In this document: one piece after another, positions 1 through 8,598 of the stretch | Layout: each line of letters starts with the position of its first letter | How positions within the stretch are numbered: the stretch's first letter is position 1 | Notes under the pieces: generated by a model | Seen by the model: only the letters and a program-made list of their open reading frames with translations | What the model was told of the DNA's origin: nothing | Database searches by the model: none | NCBI RefSeq assembly: GCF_000686845.1 | Contig: NZ_JMLS01000025.1 | Location: 55,230 to 119,229, forward strand | DNA: 64,000 bases | Origin: Paenibacillus sp. UNC451MF | Lineage (GTDB): Bacteria > Bacillota > Bacilli > Paenibacillales > NBRC-103111 | Reading direction: 5' to 3' | Position numbers and translations under genes: made by a program

Positions 1-712
1 GTTGCAGCCGCTCTAGGTTCTGCTTCCATTCCATGAGCTCATCGCGGGAATAACGGTACAAATAACGGACCTCCCGCCAATCGGAGGCCCCTCCCTGATT
101 CCATCCTTCCATGTTGCGTCCATGAAATCTTACCATCGTCATGGAACGAACCGTAGGATGCAGTACCGTCGGGACAGACCCTGTGCCAGCTTGCGGCTCG
201 TCGCAAATACTATGCATCCAGCCTTCGTTTTCCATATAGGACAGCGTCTTTTCCTTCAGCTCAGGAGTAAACCAGCTTTGGTGCCGAAACTCCAGTGCAA
301 CCGGAATCTCTCCCATTCGCCGCTTCGTTTCGCGGAGCTTCTGTACATTAGCACGCGTGCAGTCGAACCAGGGCGGGTATTGGAACAAGACCGTCTTCAG
401 CTTGCCCGCAGCTTGTACGGGGCGTATAGAATCAACAAATGCCTGGAACATCGTGGATTCGTCGCTGAACGGACTTTTCCCCCGCAGATGTCCTGTCATG
501 CCTTGGTAAGCTTTAATAATGAAACCGAAGTCATCCGGCGTTTCATTAACCCATCTCTCATAGGTCGTTTCCGCCTGAACTGCATAGAAAGAGCTGTCCA
601 CTTCGACAATCGGAAAATGGCGGCTGTACACCTTCAATTTATCCCGGCTTGAGGTTCCCTCCCCATATAGGTCATCGTGATCCCCCCAACCAGCAAGTCC
701 AATTTGTATCAT
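1..712 (-). CDS. DUF72 family protein (3' end outside window)
   Basis: The reading frame starts at ATG 712 with a GGTGAGGT ribosome binding site and runs off the left edge, so about 237 residues are present and the C-terminus is missing. The translation begins MIQIGLAGWGDHD and contains VDSSFYAV, PDDFGFIIKAYQGMTGH, QYPPWF, VALEFRHQSWF and MVRFHGRN, the order of conserved blocks in DUF72 (YecE/YunF-like) proteins, which adopt a TIM-barrel-like fold. The biochemical role of this family is not established. It is divergent from nothing obvious in the window and reads towards the left edge. Confidence 0.9.
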   Translation of the reverse strand, partial: MIQIGLAGWGDHDDLYGEGTSSRDKLKVYSRHFPIVEVDSSFYAVQAETTYERWVNETPDDFGFIIKAYQGMTGHLRGKSPFSDESTMFQAFVDSIRPVQAAGKLKTVLFQYPPWFDCTRANVQKLRETKRRMGEIPVALEFRHQSWFTPELKEKTLSYMENEGWMHSICDEPQAGTGSVPTVLHPTVRSMTMVRFHGRNMEGWNQGGASDWREVRYLYRYSRDELMEWKQNLERLQ

Positions 713-769
713 AGGCACCTCACCATCATTGCCGCTCCTATTGTATACTGGAATCCTTTTCCTTTTCAA

Positions 770-2230
770 TTATAAAATTGGAGAAATCAACCTGGCCATC
801 GATTCTGCAGCACGGGTAAGCAGCGACCGCTTGTTGTAATTTTCCCAAGTAAGCAGCTGGCAGTAACGAATGTCCTGCTCGAATATATGCTCAAGACGGG
901 TCGCCACTTCGGGATCGAATAGAAACGCGTTGATCTCAAAATTGAGCTCTAGACTGCGCCGATCCATATTGGCCGTTCCTACCGACGCCGCCTGACCGTC
1001 GATCACCATCGTCTTTGCATGCAAAAAACCTTTGTCATACAAGTAGCAGCTAGCCCCAGCGCGCAGAAGTTCCACCAGATACGCGTAAGAAGCCAAGTGT
1101 ACGAGGCGATGGTCACCCTTGAGCGGAATCATGATGCGTACGTCGATCCCGGATAACGTGGCGATTTTTAACGCATTGAGTACGCTATCGTCCGGAATGA
1201 AATAAGGAGTTTGAATGTAAATCCTCTTCTGGGCTTCAAAAATAAACTTGATAAAGCCGTTCTTAATCCGCTGCGTCTCCGAGCTCGGCCCGCTGGTGAT
1301 GATTTGCACCGCCGTTTGGGCAGTATCGCGCATAACTGGAAAGAATGAGGGCTCCGATATCGAGCTTTCATTGGAGGCAACCCCCCAATCAAGCAAAAAC
1401 TGAACCTGCAGCCTATGAACGGCATCTCCCCTGAGCATCAAATGCGTATCGCGCCAATACCCGATATGACGATCCATCCCCAAATATTCATTGCCAATAT
1501 TAAAGCCTCCTATAAACCCGGTTCGGCCATCAATAACAACGATTTTGCGGTGATTACGGTAATTGAGGCGGAAGTTCAGGTAAGGAATTTTGGAAGGGAA
1601 GAAAGGAAGCGCCTGCCCGCCCGCGGCTATCAACCTCTGGAAAATCTTTTTTTTGATTCCCAAAGACCCTATATGGTCATACAGCAGACGTACCTTGACG
1701 CCCTCCTCCGCCTTCCGTGCCAGAGCCTCAATTAACCGTATTCCGGTTTCGTCGTTGCCTATTTTGTAATAAAGCAAATGAATGTGCCTCTCGGCACGGC
1801 TAATCTCCTCAAGCAGCGCTTCGAATTTCTCCACCCCGACAGTAAACAACGTCACTTCATTGTTCTGTGTCAGAGGGGAGTACCCGCTAATAAGGTTCAT
1901 ATAAATCAAACGCTGATAATCTCGGACCGAAGGATCATGAAACGGAAACGTATTATTATGCAAGCTCTGCGCCTGCCCCTTCATTTCCTCCCTAACCCTT
2001 CTCTCCAGCTTTGGACGATTGCGGTACACCTTTTGCCTTGCTAAATTTTGCCCAAGAAAAATATACAGAATAAATCCAACAACCGGCAGCAGCAGCAGCA
2101 CCATGAGCCACGCCCAAGTAACCCCTACATTGCGCCTTTCCAAAAAAATAATGGCCGCTGCAAATAACAAATTGATGACGGGAATCCAATCGTTCAGCGT
2201 CTTCCAAATGTTTATTGTCCAAAAATGCAT
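770..2230 (-). CDS. cls: cardiolipin synthase
   Basis: A 486-residue protein that should join two phosphatidylglycerol molecules into cardiolipin and glycerol at the membrane. Two N-terminal transmembrane segments (about residues 17-33 and 37-59) are followed by a PLDc_N-like region and two HKD phospholipase-D motifs: H227/K229/D234 in NHRKIVVIDG and H404/K406/D411 in FLHAKTMVIDG, with the GFIGGFNIGNEY and GTANMDRRS segments that normally follow each. Length is usual for bacterial ClsA-type enzymes. ATG 2230 has a GAGGTGAGGG ribosome binding site. It is divergent from the LysM-3D gene across a 254-bp intergenic region. Confidence 0.95.
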   Translation of the reverse strand: MHFWTINIWKTLNDWIPVINLLFAAAIIFLERRNVGVTWAWLMVLLLLPVVGFILYIFLGQNLARQKVYRNRPKLERRVREEMKGQAQSLHNNTFPFHDPSVRDYQRLIYMNLISGYSPLTQNNEVTLFTVGVEKFEALLEEISRAERHIHLLYYKIGNDETGIRLIEALARKAEEGVKVRLLYDHIGSLGIKKKIFQRLIAAGGQALPFFPSKIPYLNFRLNYRNHRKIVVIDGRTGFIGGFNIGNEYLGMDRHIGYWRDTHLMLRGDAVHRLQVQFLLDWGVASNESSISEPSFFPVMRDTAQTAVQIITSGPSSETQRIKNGFIKFIFEAQKRIYIQTPYFIPDDSVLNALKIATLSGIDVRIMIPLKGDHRLVHLASYAYLVELLRAGASCYLYDKGFLHAKTMVIDGQAASVGTANMDRRSLELNFEINAFLFDPEVATRLEHIFEQDIRYCQLLTWENYNKRSLLTRAAESMARLISPIL

Positions 2231-2484
2231 GATTCCCTCACCTCAGGATACGATCTCATCCAAACTATAATATCCAATTATTAGTGTCCGCGCTGTGTGC
2301 GGTCCAATCCTTCGCCGCATTAATTAACCAACATTTACTAATACCTTAACCATACACCATCGGTGAAAATATGCAAATCATTCAAATCAGAAAAAATGGG
2401 TAAGGTTTAGAATCTAGCAAATTCGGTAAATCTAGTTACTAGAAATCCATTCTATCGTTTTTCATCCAAAGGAGGATAAGATTC

Positions 2485-3186
2485 ATGTTCCGTAAAAGCT
2501 TGAGCATTACTCTGCTGCTCCCTATGGTGCTGCTGATAAACTTGACCTTGACCGCTAAGGTATACGCCTATCATGTACTGGACGATGGATCCGATATGAT
2601 TGAGGCTTATTCCGTACCCTATTACTATTCGTTGGCTTCGCCTGAGCCTGATACCCAGCCAGCAGTCCAGGAGCTATCCGCTCCCGAGCCTCTTTTCTAT
2701 CAGGTGAACTCGGGTGATACCTTGTATAAGATTGCCCGTGATTTTGGCACCACCATAACGTCTATAATGGTTGAAAACAATATTAGCGACCCCCATATTC
2801 TCTCTATTGGCCAAAAGCTGCAAATCCCTTCTACCGATTCGGTCCTTCCACTGCCAGACGGTCAACAAAAGGTGATTAAGCAGGTTCTGAGTTCCACCCT
2901 GACAGCGTACACAGCCGGAAAGGAATCAACCGGTAAAGAGCCTTCGAGCGCTTCTTACGGCATTACGTACAGTGGAAGCAAAGCCGAAGAAGGCAGGACC
3001 ATTGCAGTAGATCCTGCCGTCATCCCTATCGGATCCATGGTATTCATTGATGGAATTGGTATTCGTACGGCCGAGGACACCGGTTCTGCTGTCCGGGGAG
3101 CTAGAATCGACGTATTCATGGATGATTTGAAGCAAGCCGTTAATTTCGGCGTGAAAAAAAATGTAAAGGTTTATGTGCTATCCTGA
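2485..3186 (+). CDS. secreted LysM and 3D domain protein (cell-wall associated)
   Basis: 233 residues with a hydrophobic signal peptide (about 1-28), one LysM peptidoglycan-binding domain (about 73-116, YQVNSGDTLYKIARDFGTT) and a C-terminal 3D domain (about 135-233). The 3D domain shows the conserved aspartates in AEDTGSAVRGARIDVFMDD and resembles the catalytic double-psi barrel of YocH/YuiC/MltA-type lytic transglycosylases, so muralytic activity is likely but inferred. ATG 2485 follows a strong AAAGGAGGATAAG site. The gene ends before a clear terminator and is probably monocistronic. Confidence 0.88.
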   Translation: MFRKSLSITLLLPMVLLINLTLTAKVYAYHVLDDGSDMIEAYSVPYYYSLASPEPDTQPAVQELSAPEPLFYQVNSGDTLYKIARDFGTTITSIMVENNISDPHILSIGQKLQIPSTDSVLPLPDGQQKVIKQVLSSTLTAYTAGKESTGKEPSSASYGITYSGSKAEEGRTIAVDPAVIPIGSMVFIDGIGIRTAEDTGSAVRGARIDVFMDDLKQAVNFGVKKNVKVYVLS

Positions 3187-3234
3187 TTCATCTAATGTTT
3201 CGGCTGCAGTCGAAGAACGGCTGCCTTTAGGTTA

Positions 3235-3279
3235 AAAAATCCCTCCACCCGGCTTTTACCGCCAAAGGGAGGGATTTTT
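3235..3279. terminator. rho-independent terminator after the LysM-3D gene
   Basis: A 12-bp perfect stem, AAAAATCCCTCC (3235-3246) against GGAGGGATTTTT (3268-3279), gives an A-flanked and T-flanked hairpin that can stop transcription from either side. Confidence 0.85.
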
Positions 3280-3421
3280 GGCATTCAGCATCCTGTCAGG
3301 CGTTATTTCTTAGGAGGGCAAACTCCCAAAAAATCATAGTTTTAGAGGAAGACCATTATATTTCAACGCGATTTTGTGTATTATATTAAGATAAACTATT
3401 ACGCAAGAAAGGTTGATTCTG

Positions 3422-5074
3422 TTGGAGAACCCGTCTGCATCATCTAATTTTATTAAAAACATCGTTACGGAAGACTTGAAATCCGGCAAAGTCGACTACA
3501 TATTAACCCGTTTCCCTCCTGAACCGAACGGTTATTTGCACATCGGACATGCCAAGTCCATCTGTCTTAACTTTGAGCTCGCTGACGAGTTCAAGGGCAA
3601 GACCAACCTTCGTTTTGACGACACGAATCCGGTTAAAGAAGATACCGAATATGTCGAGGCCATCAAAGAGGACGTTGCTTGGCTCGGTTTTGAGTGGGAC
3701 AACTTGTTCTTTGCATCGGACTATTTCGAAGAAATGTACCGCCGCGCGGTACTGTTGATTAAGAAAGGGCTGGCGTTCGTAGACGACCAATCTGCGGATG
3801 AAATCCGTATTACCCGGGGCACCTTGACTCAGCCGGGACAAGATAGCCCGCATCGCGGCAGAACCGTCGAGGAAAATCTCGATCTGTTCGAGCGTATGCG
3901 TAACGGAGAATTCAAGGATGGCGAAAAGGTGCTGCGCGCCAAAATCGACATGAGCTCGCCGAACATTAATTTGCGTGACCCGGTCATTTACCGCATTGCC
4001 CACGTGACTCACCATAATACCGGTGACAAATGGTGCATCTACCCGATGTACGCCTTCGCGCACCCGCTGGAGGATGCTATCGAGGGAGTTACTCACTCGA
4101 TTTGTACGCTGGAGTTCGAGGATCAACGTCCATTCTACGATTGGGTTGTATCCGAATGCGAGATGGAGCACCAACCGAAGCAATACGAATTTGCTCGACT
4201 GAACATTACGAACACCGTAATGAGCAAGCGCTTCTTGAAGCAACTTGTAGACCAGCACATCGTTGACGGCTGGGACGACCCGCGGATGCCTACGATCAGC
4301 GGCCTGCGCCGTAAAGGCTTTACGCCGGAATCGATCCGCAGCTTCGTTCGCGAAACCGGCGTAGCCAAGAGCTACAGCGTAGCGGATGAGCGGATGCTGG
4401 AGCATTTTATCCGTGAAGACTTGAAGCTGAAGGCGCCTCGTACAATGGCCGTACTTCGTCCTCTGAAGGTCGTTATTACGAACTACCCTGAGGGCCGGGT
4501 CGAGATGCTCGACGCAGAGATTAACCCGGAGAATCCGGAAATGGGCACGCGCCAAATTCCGTTCTCCCGTGAAATTTATATTGAGCAAGACGACTTCATG
4601 GAGAACCCGCCTAACAAATATTTCCGTTTGTTCCCTGGCAATGAAGTACGTCTGAAGCATGCTTATTTCATCAAATGCAACGACTTCGTGAAGGATGCGG
4701 ACGGCAACGTGGTCGAAATCCATTGCACTTACGATCAAGAAACGAAGAGCGGCAGCGGCTTTACCGGCCGTAAAGTAAAAGGAACGATTCATTGGGTTGA
4801 TGCGGCTCATGCGCTTCCTGCTGAATTTCATTTGTTCGAACCGTTGATCTTGGATGAGGAAAAAGGCGATAGCGACAATTTCATGGAGCATATTAATCCG
4901 AATTCACTTGAGGTGGTTCAAGGATTCGTAGAGCCAAACATGAAAGACGCCAAGCCGCAGGACAAATTCCAAATTTTCCGCCATGGCTACTTTAATATTG
5001 ATCCTAAGCTGACCCAAGACGACAAGCTCGTCTATAACCGGATTGTATCGCTCAAAAGCTCCTTCGAGTTGTAA
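3422..5074 (+). CDS. glnS: glutaminyl-tRNA synthetase
   Basis: Class I aminoacyl-tRNA synthetase that charges tRNA-Gln directly. The protein has [16 protein letters not shown] (HIGH signature), [24 protein letters not shown]-like [18 protein letters not shown] and VMSKR (KMSKS signature), and the C-terminal anticodon-binding beta-barrels; about 550 residues, as in Escherichia coli GlnS. Start choice: TTG 3413 abuts the AAGAAAGG site (3405-3412), so TTG 3422 at 9-nt spacing is preferred and gives 550 residues starting MENPSASS. Most Bacillota lack this enzyme and use GatCAB amidation, so the gene points to past horizontal acquisition in this lineage. A long antisense frame here is only a shadow. 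Confidence 0.95.
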   Translation: MENPSASSNFIKNIVTEDLKSGKVDYILTRFPPEPNGYLHIGHAKSICLNFELADEFKGKTNLRFDDTNPVKEDTEYVEAIKEDVAWLGFEWDNLFFASDYFEEMYRRAVLLIKKGLAFVDDQSADEIRITRGTLTQPGQDSPHRGRTVEENLDLFERMRNGEFKDGEKVLRAKIDMSSPNINLRDPVIYRIAHVTHHNTGDKWCIYPMYAFAHPLEDAIEGVTHSICTLEFEDQRPFYDWVVSECEMEHQPKQYEFARLNITNTVMSKRFLKQLVDQHIVDGWDDPRMPTISGLRRKGFTPESIRSFVRETGVAKSYSVADERMLEHFIREDLKLKAPRTMAVLRPLKVVITNYPEGRVEMLDAEINPENPEMGTRQIPFSREIYIEQDDFMENPPNKYFRLFPGNEVRLKHAYFIKCNDFVKDADGNVVEIHCTYDQETKSGSGFTGRKVKGTIHWVDAAHALPAEFHLFEPLILDEEKGDSDNFMEHINPNSLEVVQGFVEPNMKDAKPQDKFQIFRHGYFNIDPKLTQDDKLVYNRIVSLKSSFEL

Positions 5075-5110
5075 TACAGAGTCAGGTTATCGCAGCATTC
5101 ATAAAGACAG

Positions 5111-5150
5111 AGCAGTCCCAGCGTTTACGCGCAAGGGGCTGCTTTTTTTT
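5111..5150 (+). terminator. terminator of glnS
   Basis: Stem AGCAGTCCC (5111-5119) against GGGGCTGCT (5135-5143) followed by a run of eight T. Confidence 0.85.
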
Positions 5151-5255
5151 GCTTTCAGGAGACTTTCAGTTGTTGTTCAGTCCCATTTCATAAAAGAGTC
5201 TTATAATGCAAGCAGATCATCAAATGATAAAAATTTCAGAAAAGGTGAATTTCTT

Positions 5256-5741
5256 ATGAGGCGAACGAGGCAACTGCATTTATGGATTGGATTGATCTGT
5301 TCTATTTTTATTTTGATCGAATCGGTTACAGGGTTACTGTTATCCGAGCGGTGGTTGCTTGGATCAGAAAGCATGGAGATGAGGGCTCCTCAAGCCATTA
5401 CACAAACTGTGCCTGGCGGACAAGATGGAGTGCAATCCGGTCAAGCTGCTAGAGATGCGGGACAGACGGTACCCTCCCGCAATGCTGATACGGATGCTGC
5501 TGGCGCCTCGGGCAATAATAACCGGCAGGCCTTTAAAGGTGGAGAAAAAGGAGCAGGCAGCAGCGTTATGGGGATTATCAAAGGGCTTCATGAGGGCAGA
5601 ATCGGTCAAACCAATGTGAAATGGCTCGCTGACTTGACGGCTGTAGCCATGATCTTCCTTACTTTAACCGGCATTACACTATCCATCAAATCACTGCGGG
5701 CACAAAGCATCCGCAGGAAAAAACGGCATGCTGAAGCTTAA
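5256..5741 (+). CDS. PepSY-associated membrane protein
   Basis: 161 residues starting MRRTRQLHLWIGLICSIF, the typical first helix of PepSY-associated transmembrane proteins (PF03929), a Gly/Ala/Asn-rich extracytoplasmic linker (about residues 45-110) and a second helix near 120-145 ending in a basic tail. ATG 5256 is preceded by AAAGGTG at 8-nt spacing; earlier in-frame codons lie upstream inside the glnS end and terminator and were not used. A sensor or electron-transfer accessory role is possible but cannot be read from the sequence. Confidence 0.7.
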   Translation: MRRTRQLHLWIGLICSIFILIESVTGLLLSERWLLGSESMEMRAPQAITQTVPGGQDGVQSGQAARDAGQTVPSRNADTDAAGASGNNNRQAFKGGEKGAGSSVMGIIKGLHEGRIGQTNVKWLADLTAVAMIFLTLTGITLSIKSLRAQSIRRKKRHAEA

Positions 5742-5803
5742 GTAACCCCCTCTTGATCTGGCTGTCCTCCCCCCTTATTTACCATAAATTAACATGAATT
5801 TGT

Positions 5804-5831
5804 TTGTCCATTAACACTCGGCTGTTACAAT
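5804..5831 (+). promoter_or_regulatory. sigma-A-like promoter of the 5'-nucleotidase gene
   Basis: TTGTCC (5804-5809), 16-nt spacer, TACAAT (5826-5831), 40 nt upstream of the ATG. Confidence 0.5.
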
Positions 5832-5871
5832 GCGATGGACAAATTAATTAGGTAATCCAAGGAGGGCAAGT

Positions 5872-7611
5872 ATGAAAAAAAGCGCAGCATGGCTTTCGAT
5901 GATGTTGGCCTTATTCATGAGCACTTCATCCATGGTCCCGGCAGCAGCGGCAGACGTACCGAACGGGACGAAGACGATCACGATCCTGCATACGAATGAT
6001 ATTCACAGCCGAGTTGAAGAAAGCAAGGAAGGTATTGGCTATGCCAAGCTGGCAACGATGATCAAGCAGCAAAGAGCAGCCAATCCGAACACGCTGGTAC
6101 TGGATGCCGGAGATACGTTCCACGGTCAGACCATAGCAAATCTAGAGCGCGGTGAGAGCATCGTCAAGATCATGAACAGTATCGGCTTCGATGCCATGGA
6201 GCCAGGAAATCATGACTTCAACTATGGCAGCGATCGACTTGTGGAGCTAAGCGGAAAGGCTCAATTCCCCATCATCTCCGCCAATGTGAAAAAAGCCGAC
6301 GGTTCCCGTCTGCTAAAGCCTTATATCATCAAGGATGTAGCAGGAGTAAAAGTCGGTATATTCGGTCTGACTACACCGGAAACGGCTTATAAGACCCATC
6401 CGAATAATGTCAAAGGCATCACATTTGCCGATCCGGTAACGGAAGCCAAAGCGATGGTAGCCGAGCTTAAAGGCAAGGCCGACATTGTCATTGCCCTGGC
6501 TCATTTAGGAATAGATCAATCTAGCGTTGATACAAGTATCAAGGTGGCTGAGCAGGTGCCCGGTATTGACGTCATTATCGATGGACACAGTCACTCTACC
6601 TTGGAAAAGGGTATGACGGTCGGCGGCGCTCTTATCGCGCAAACCGGCGAGTACAGCAAAAATATCGGTAAAGTAGATATCGCACTGGATGGGACGAAAA
6701 TCAAAAGCAAATCGGCAAGCCTCATTATGAAGCCTGCCACCGATAATATTCAGGCTGACCCTGCCGTGGATAAGATTGTGAGCGATATTAAAAAAGGCCA
6801 GGATAGCATGTTATCCCAGGTTGTAGGCTCTACGGCGATGAAGCTGATAGGTGAGCGCGAGGTTGTCCGTGTTGGCGAATCCAATTTGGGCAATCTGATA
6901 ACGGATGCCATGCTGGATGAAACCGGCGCCGACATTGCCTTGACCAACGGCGGTGGAATCCGAGCATCAATCGAGGCCGGACCGATCACTAAAGGCCAAG
7001 TTATTACGGTGCTCCCTTTCGGCAACTACATCCAGACGAAAAAGGTCAAAGGCGCCGACATTGTCTCCGCGCTTGAGCTGGGAGTATCCTCCTATCCAGA
7101 GCCACTCGGAGGATTCCCGCATGTAGGCGGCATTACTTTCACACTCGACGCCGGGAAACCTTCCGGTAGTCGCGTTAGCAATGTCTTAGTAAAGGGTCAG
7201 CCTATCGACCTTGAGAAAACTTATATTCTGGCAACAAACGACTTCATGGCAGCCGGAGGAGATCAATATACAATGTTCAAAGACTATCAGCTAGCCAACG
7301 ATTTCTCTTCTCTTGAGGAATCTGTCATCGCTTACTTGCAGAAAATAGGCTCCGTGATGCCAAGCGCAGACAGCCGTATTAAAGTCATCTCTGCTGCTTC
7401 GGAGTCCGTCCCGTCCGGAGCGGCGCCAGCCCCTGCTGAAGCCCAAGCTGCACAGGCTGTTTCCGGAGTTTATATTGTAAAAGGCGGTGATTCCTTATGG
7501 AAAATTGCTCAGCAATATAACACTAGCTGGACCCTGCTTCAGGAATGGAACCAGCTCACCAACCCTAACCTGATCTTTCCAGGTCAGAAAATTATCGTTC
7601 CAGCCAGCTAA
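5872..7611 (+). CDS. secreted 5'-nucleotidase / metallophosphoesterase with C-terminal LysM
   Basis: 579 residues. A signal peptide (about 1-27) leads to a calcineurin-like metallophosphoesterase domain with TILHTNDIHSR, GDTFHG, GNHDFNYG and DGHSHS metal-binding motifs, then a 5'-nucleotidase C-terminal domain (NLGNLITDAM, TNGGGIRASI), then a Pro/Ala linker (about 515-535) and one LysM domain (VKGGDSLWKIAQQYNTSW). The enzyme should dephosphorylate extracellular nucleotides or cyclic phosphodiesters, supplying phosphate and nucleosides; the LysM would keep it on the peptidoglycan. Ribosome binding site AAGGAGGGCAAGT precedes ATG 5872. Confidence 0.9.
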   Translation: MKKSAAWLSMMLALFMSTSSMVPAAAADVPNGTKTITILHTNDIHSRVEESKEGIGYAKLATMIKQQRAANPNTLVLDAGDTFHGQTIANLERGESIVKIMNSIGFDAMEPGNHDFNYGSDRLVELSGKAQFPIISANVKKADGSRLLKPYIIKDVAGVKVGIFGLTTPETAYKTHPNNVKGITFADPVTEAKAMVAELKGKADIVIALAHLGIDQSSVDTSIKVAEQVPGIDVIIDGHSHSTLEKGMTVGGALIAQTGEYSKNIGKVDIALDGTKIKSKSASLIMKPATDNIQADPAVDKIVSDIKKGQDSMLSQVVGSTAMKLIGEREVVRVGESNLGNLITDAMLDETGADIALTNGGGIRASIEAGPITKGQVITVLPFGNYIQTKKVKGADIVSALELGVSSYPEPLGGFPHVGGITFTLDAGKPSGSRVSNVLVKGQPIDLEKTYILATNDFMAAGGDQYTMFKDYQLANDFSSLEESVIAYLQKIGSVMPSADSRIKVISAASESVPSGAAPAPAEAQAAQAVSGVYIVKGGDSLWKIAQQYNTSWTLLQEWNQLTNPNLIFPGQKIIVPAS

Positions 7612-7628
7612 ACGGCTGCTCTCATTAC

Positions 7629-7670
7629 AAACAACCTTGTTCCTGCCAGCAGGTCCAAGGTTGTTTCTTT
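7629..7670 (+). terminator. terminator of the 5'-nucleotidase gene
   Basis: Perfect 11-bp stem AAACAACCTTG (7629-7639) / CAAGGTTGTTT (7656-7666) followed by CTTT. Confidence 0.8.
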
Positions 7671-7767
7671 GTATATCGATTGGAATCCGCCCCATTCCGA
7701 TGTACACTGAATGTACAACAGCTGTGGCGGCAAGCCGAGCTGATCATTTTTTAGAATGAGGTATGAT

Positions 7768-8196
7768 ATGGAGCAGCATATGTCTTCTTTGCTCGGCTTT
7801 TGGATGAAACGGGCTTACCGTGATATTTGCAATTATCTGGACAGCCGTCTGGAGCCTTATGGACTGACCAATTCGCAATTGGGCGTACTGATGATGCTTT
7901 GGGAACAGGACGGGCTTACGCAAACCGATATTCAGAAGATGCTCGGCATCCAGCCCGCTTCTATGACACATTTAATCAAGGGGCTGGAGCATAAGCAGCT
8001 TGTTACGCGCAGCGGAGATCCGAATGACTCCCGGGTCAAACGTTTGTATGTCACTGAGCAGGGCAAGGCTCTGGAACAGCCGTGCATGGCTATTGTACTG
8101 GAGGGTGAGGATAAAATGCGCAGCGGCTTTTCTTCGGATGAGGCTATCATTATGCGAACTTGGATTCAAAAGGTCATGAGCAATTTGAACTCCTGA
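7768..8196 (+). CDS. MarR family transcriptional regulator
   Basis: 142 residues with the winged-helix fold of MarR proteins: LTNSQLGVLMMLWEQDGLTQ, the recognition helix region MLGIQPASMTHLIKGLE and the wing RSGDPNDSRVKRLYVTEQG. ATG 7768 has AATGAGGT at 5-nt spacing; ATG 7756 overlaps that site, and ATG 7780 remains possible. The stop codon lies in the loop of the first hairpin of a fold-back repeat (8187-8430). The gene upstream of the AhpD-like protein in the same orientation makes that gene a candidate target, because its promoter carries a MarR-type palindrome. Confidence 0.88.
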   Translation: MEQHMSSLLGFWMKRAYRDICNYLDSRLEPYGLTNSQLGVLMMLWEQDGLTQTDIQKMLGIQPASMTHLIKGLEHKQLVTRSGDPNDSRVKRLYVTEQGKALEQPCMAIVLEGEDKMRSGFSSDEAIIMRTWIQKVMSNLNS

Positions 8197-8430
8197 ATAG
8201 GAGTTCATTTATTTAGAAACCCGTGGACGATTAGAAGTGTGTGGTACTCCGGTGGGGTATCCCCTTCCGGTCGCTGTTGTTATAGGGAAATTTTTAATTT
8301 TATTTTTAGTGGTAATTTCCCGATAACAAAGGCGAACGCTTTCGCTCCTCCAGGGAATACCCCACCTCCACCTTTAACCCTCTTCTGAAAATAGGATTTC
8401 TTTAAAGACTGAACTCCTGAACAGGAGTTC
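8187..8430. repeat. fold-back repeat, copy A (structured, MITE-like)
   Basis: A 244-bp segment that can fold on itself almost end to end. The outermost parts are two hairpins of the same sequence type, GAACTCCT-GAAT-AGGAGTTC (8187-8206) and GAACTCCT-GAAC-AGGAGTTC (8411-8430), 224 bp apart. Inside lie an outer stem GGTGGGGTATCCCC (8251-8264) / GGGAATACCCCACC (8353-8366) and an inner stem GTTATAGGGAAATT (8279-8292) / AATTTCCCGATAAC (8314-8327) with one mismatch. Linkers hold CGCTGTTG and CAAAGGCGAACG, and the loop holds TTAGTGG; all three motifs recur in copy B at 30266-30513. No protein is encoded; a 63-codon minus-strand frame across it is fortuitous. Confidence 0.75.
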
Positions 8431-8437
8431 TTTTTAT
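8411..8437 (+). terminator. T-tailed terminator hairpin at the right end of repeat A
   Basis: GAACTCCT / AGGAGTTC stem with a GAAC loop followed by TTTTTATTT. It probably terminates the marR transcript if the first, T-poor copy at 8187-8206 is read through. Confidence 0.7.
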
Positions 8438-8524
8438 TTAGATATAGAAGCAATAAATTCAAGCTACTCATTTATTAAAGTAGGGATAAACCAAAATAAT
8501 ATAGGAAAATAAAGGATTATTTTC

Positions 8525-8579
8525 TTGATTTCCGGTCTTTCATCCATTACAATTTACTTAGGTATCTAAATAAATTGTA
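8525..8579 (+). promoter_or_regulatory. promoter with overlapping MarR-type operator
   Basis: TTGATT (8525-8530), 17-nt spacer, TACAAT (8548-8553). A 32-bp inverted repeat from 8548 to 8579 (half-sites TACAATTTACTTAGGT and ATCTAAATAAATTGTA, 14 of 16 positions symmetric) begins at the -10 box and covers the start of transcription. Its core is TTAG-N4-CTAA. Binding here would block RNA polymerase; the adjacent MarR protein and the one at 56287 are candidate repressors. Confidence 0.7.
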
Positions 8580-8598
8580 GAGATGAGGTTGATCCCCC

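Noticed and set aside
122..652. A 176-codon plus-strand frame at the left edge
   Set aside because: It is antisense to the DUF72 gene, which has the conserved motifs and ribosome binding site.
2231..2484. Possible riboswitch ahead of the LysM-3D wall gene
   Set aside because: Such genes often have c-di-AMP riboswitches, but none of the conserved ydaO blocks is present here.
3187..3421. Possible T-box leader ahead of glnS
   Set aside because: No T-box consensus or antiterminator was seen; only the upstream gene's terminator is present.
3503..4891. A 462-codon open frame on the minus strand opposite glnS
   Set aside because: It is antisense to a well-conserved gene, has no ribosome binding site or recognisable domain, and reflects the codon bias of glnS.
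8280..8471. A 63-codon minus-strand frame in repeat A
   Set aside because: It lies over the stems and loops of the fold-back repeat and its terminator; low-complexity product (LPLKIKLKISL) and no ribosome binding site.
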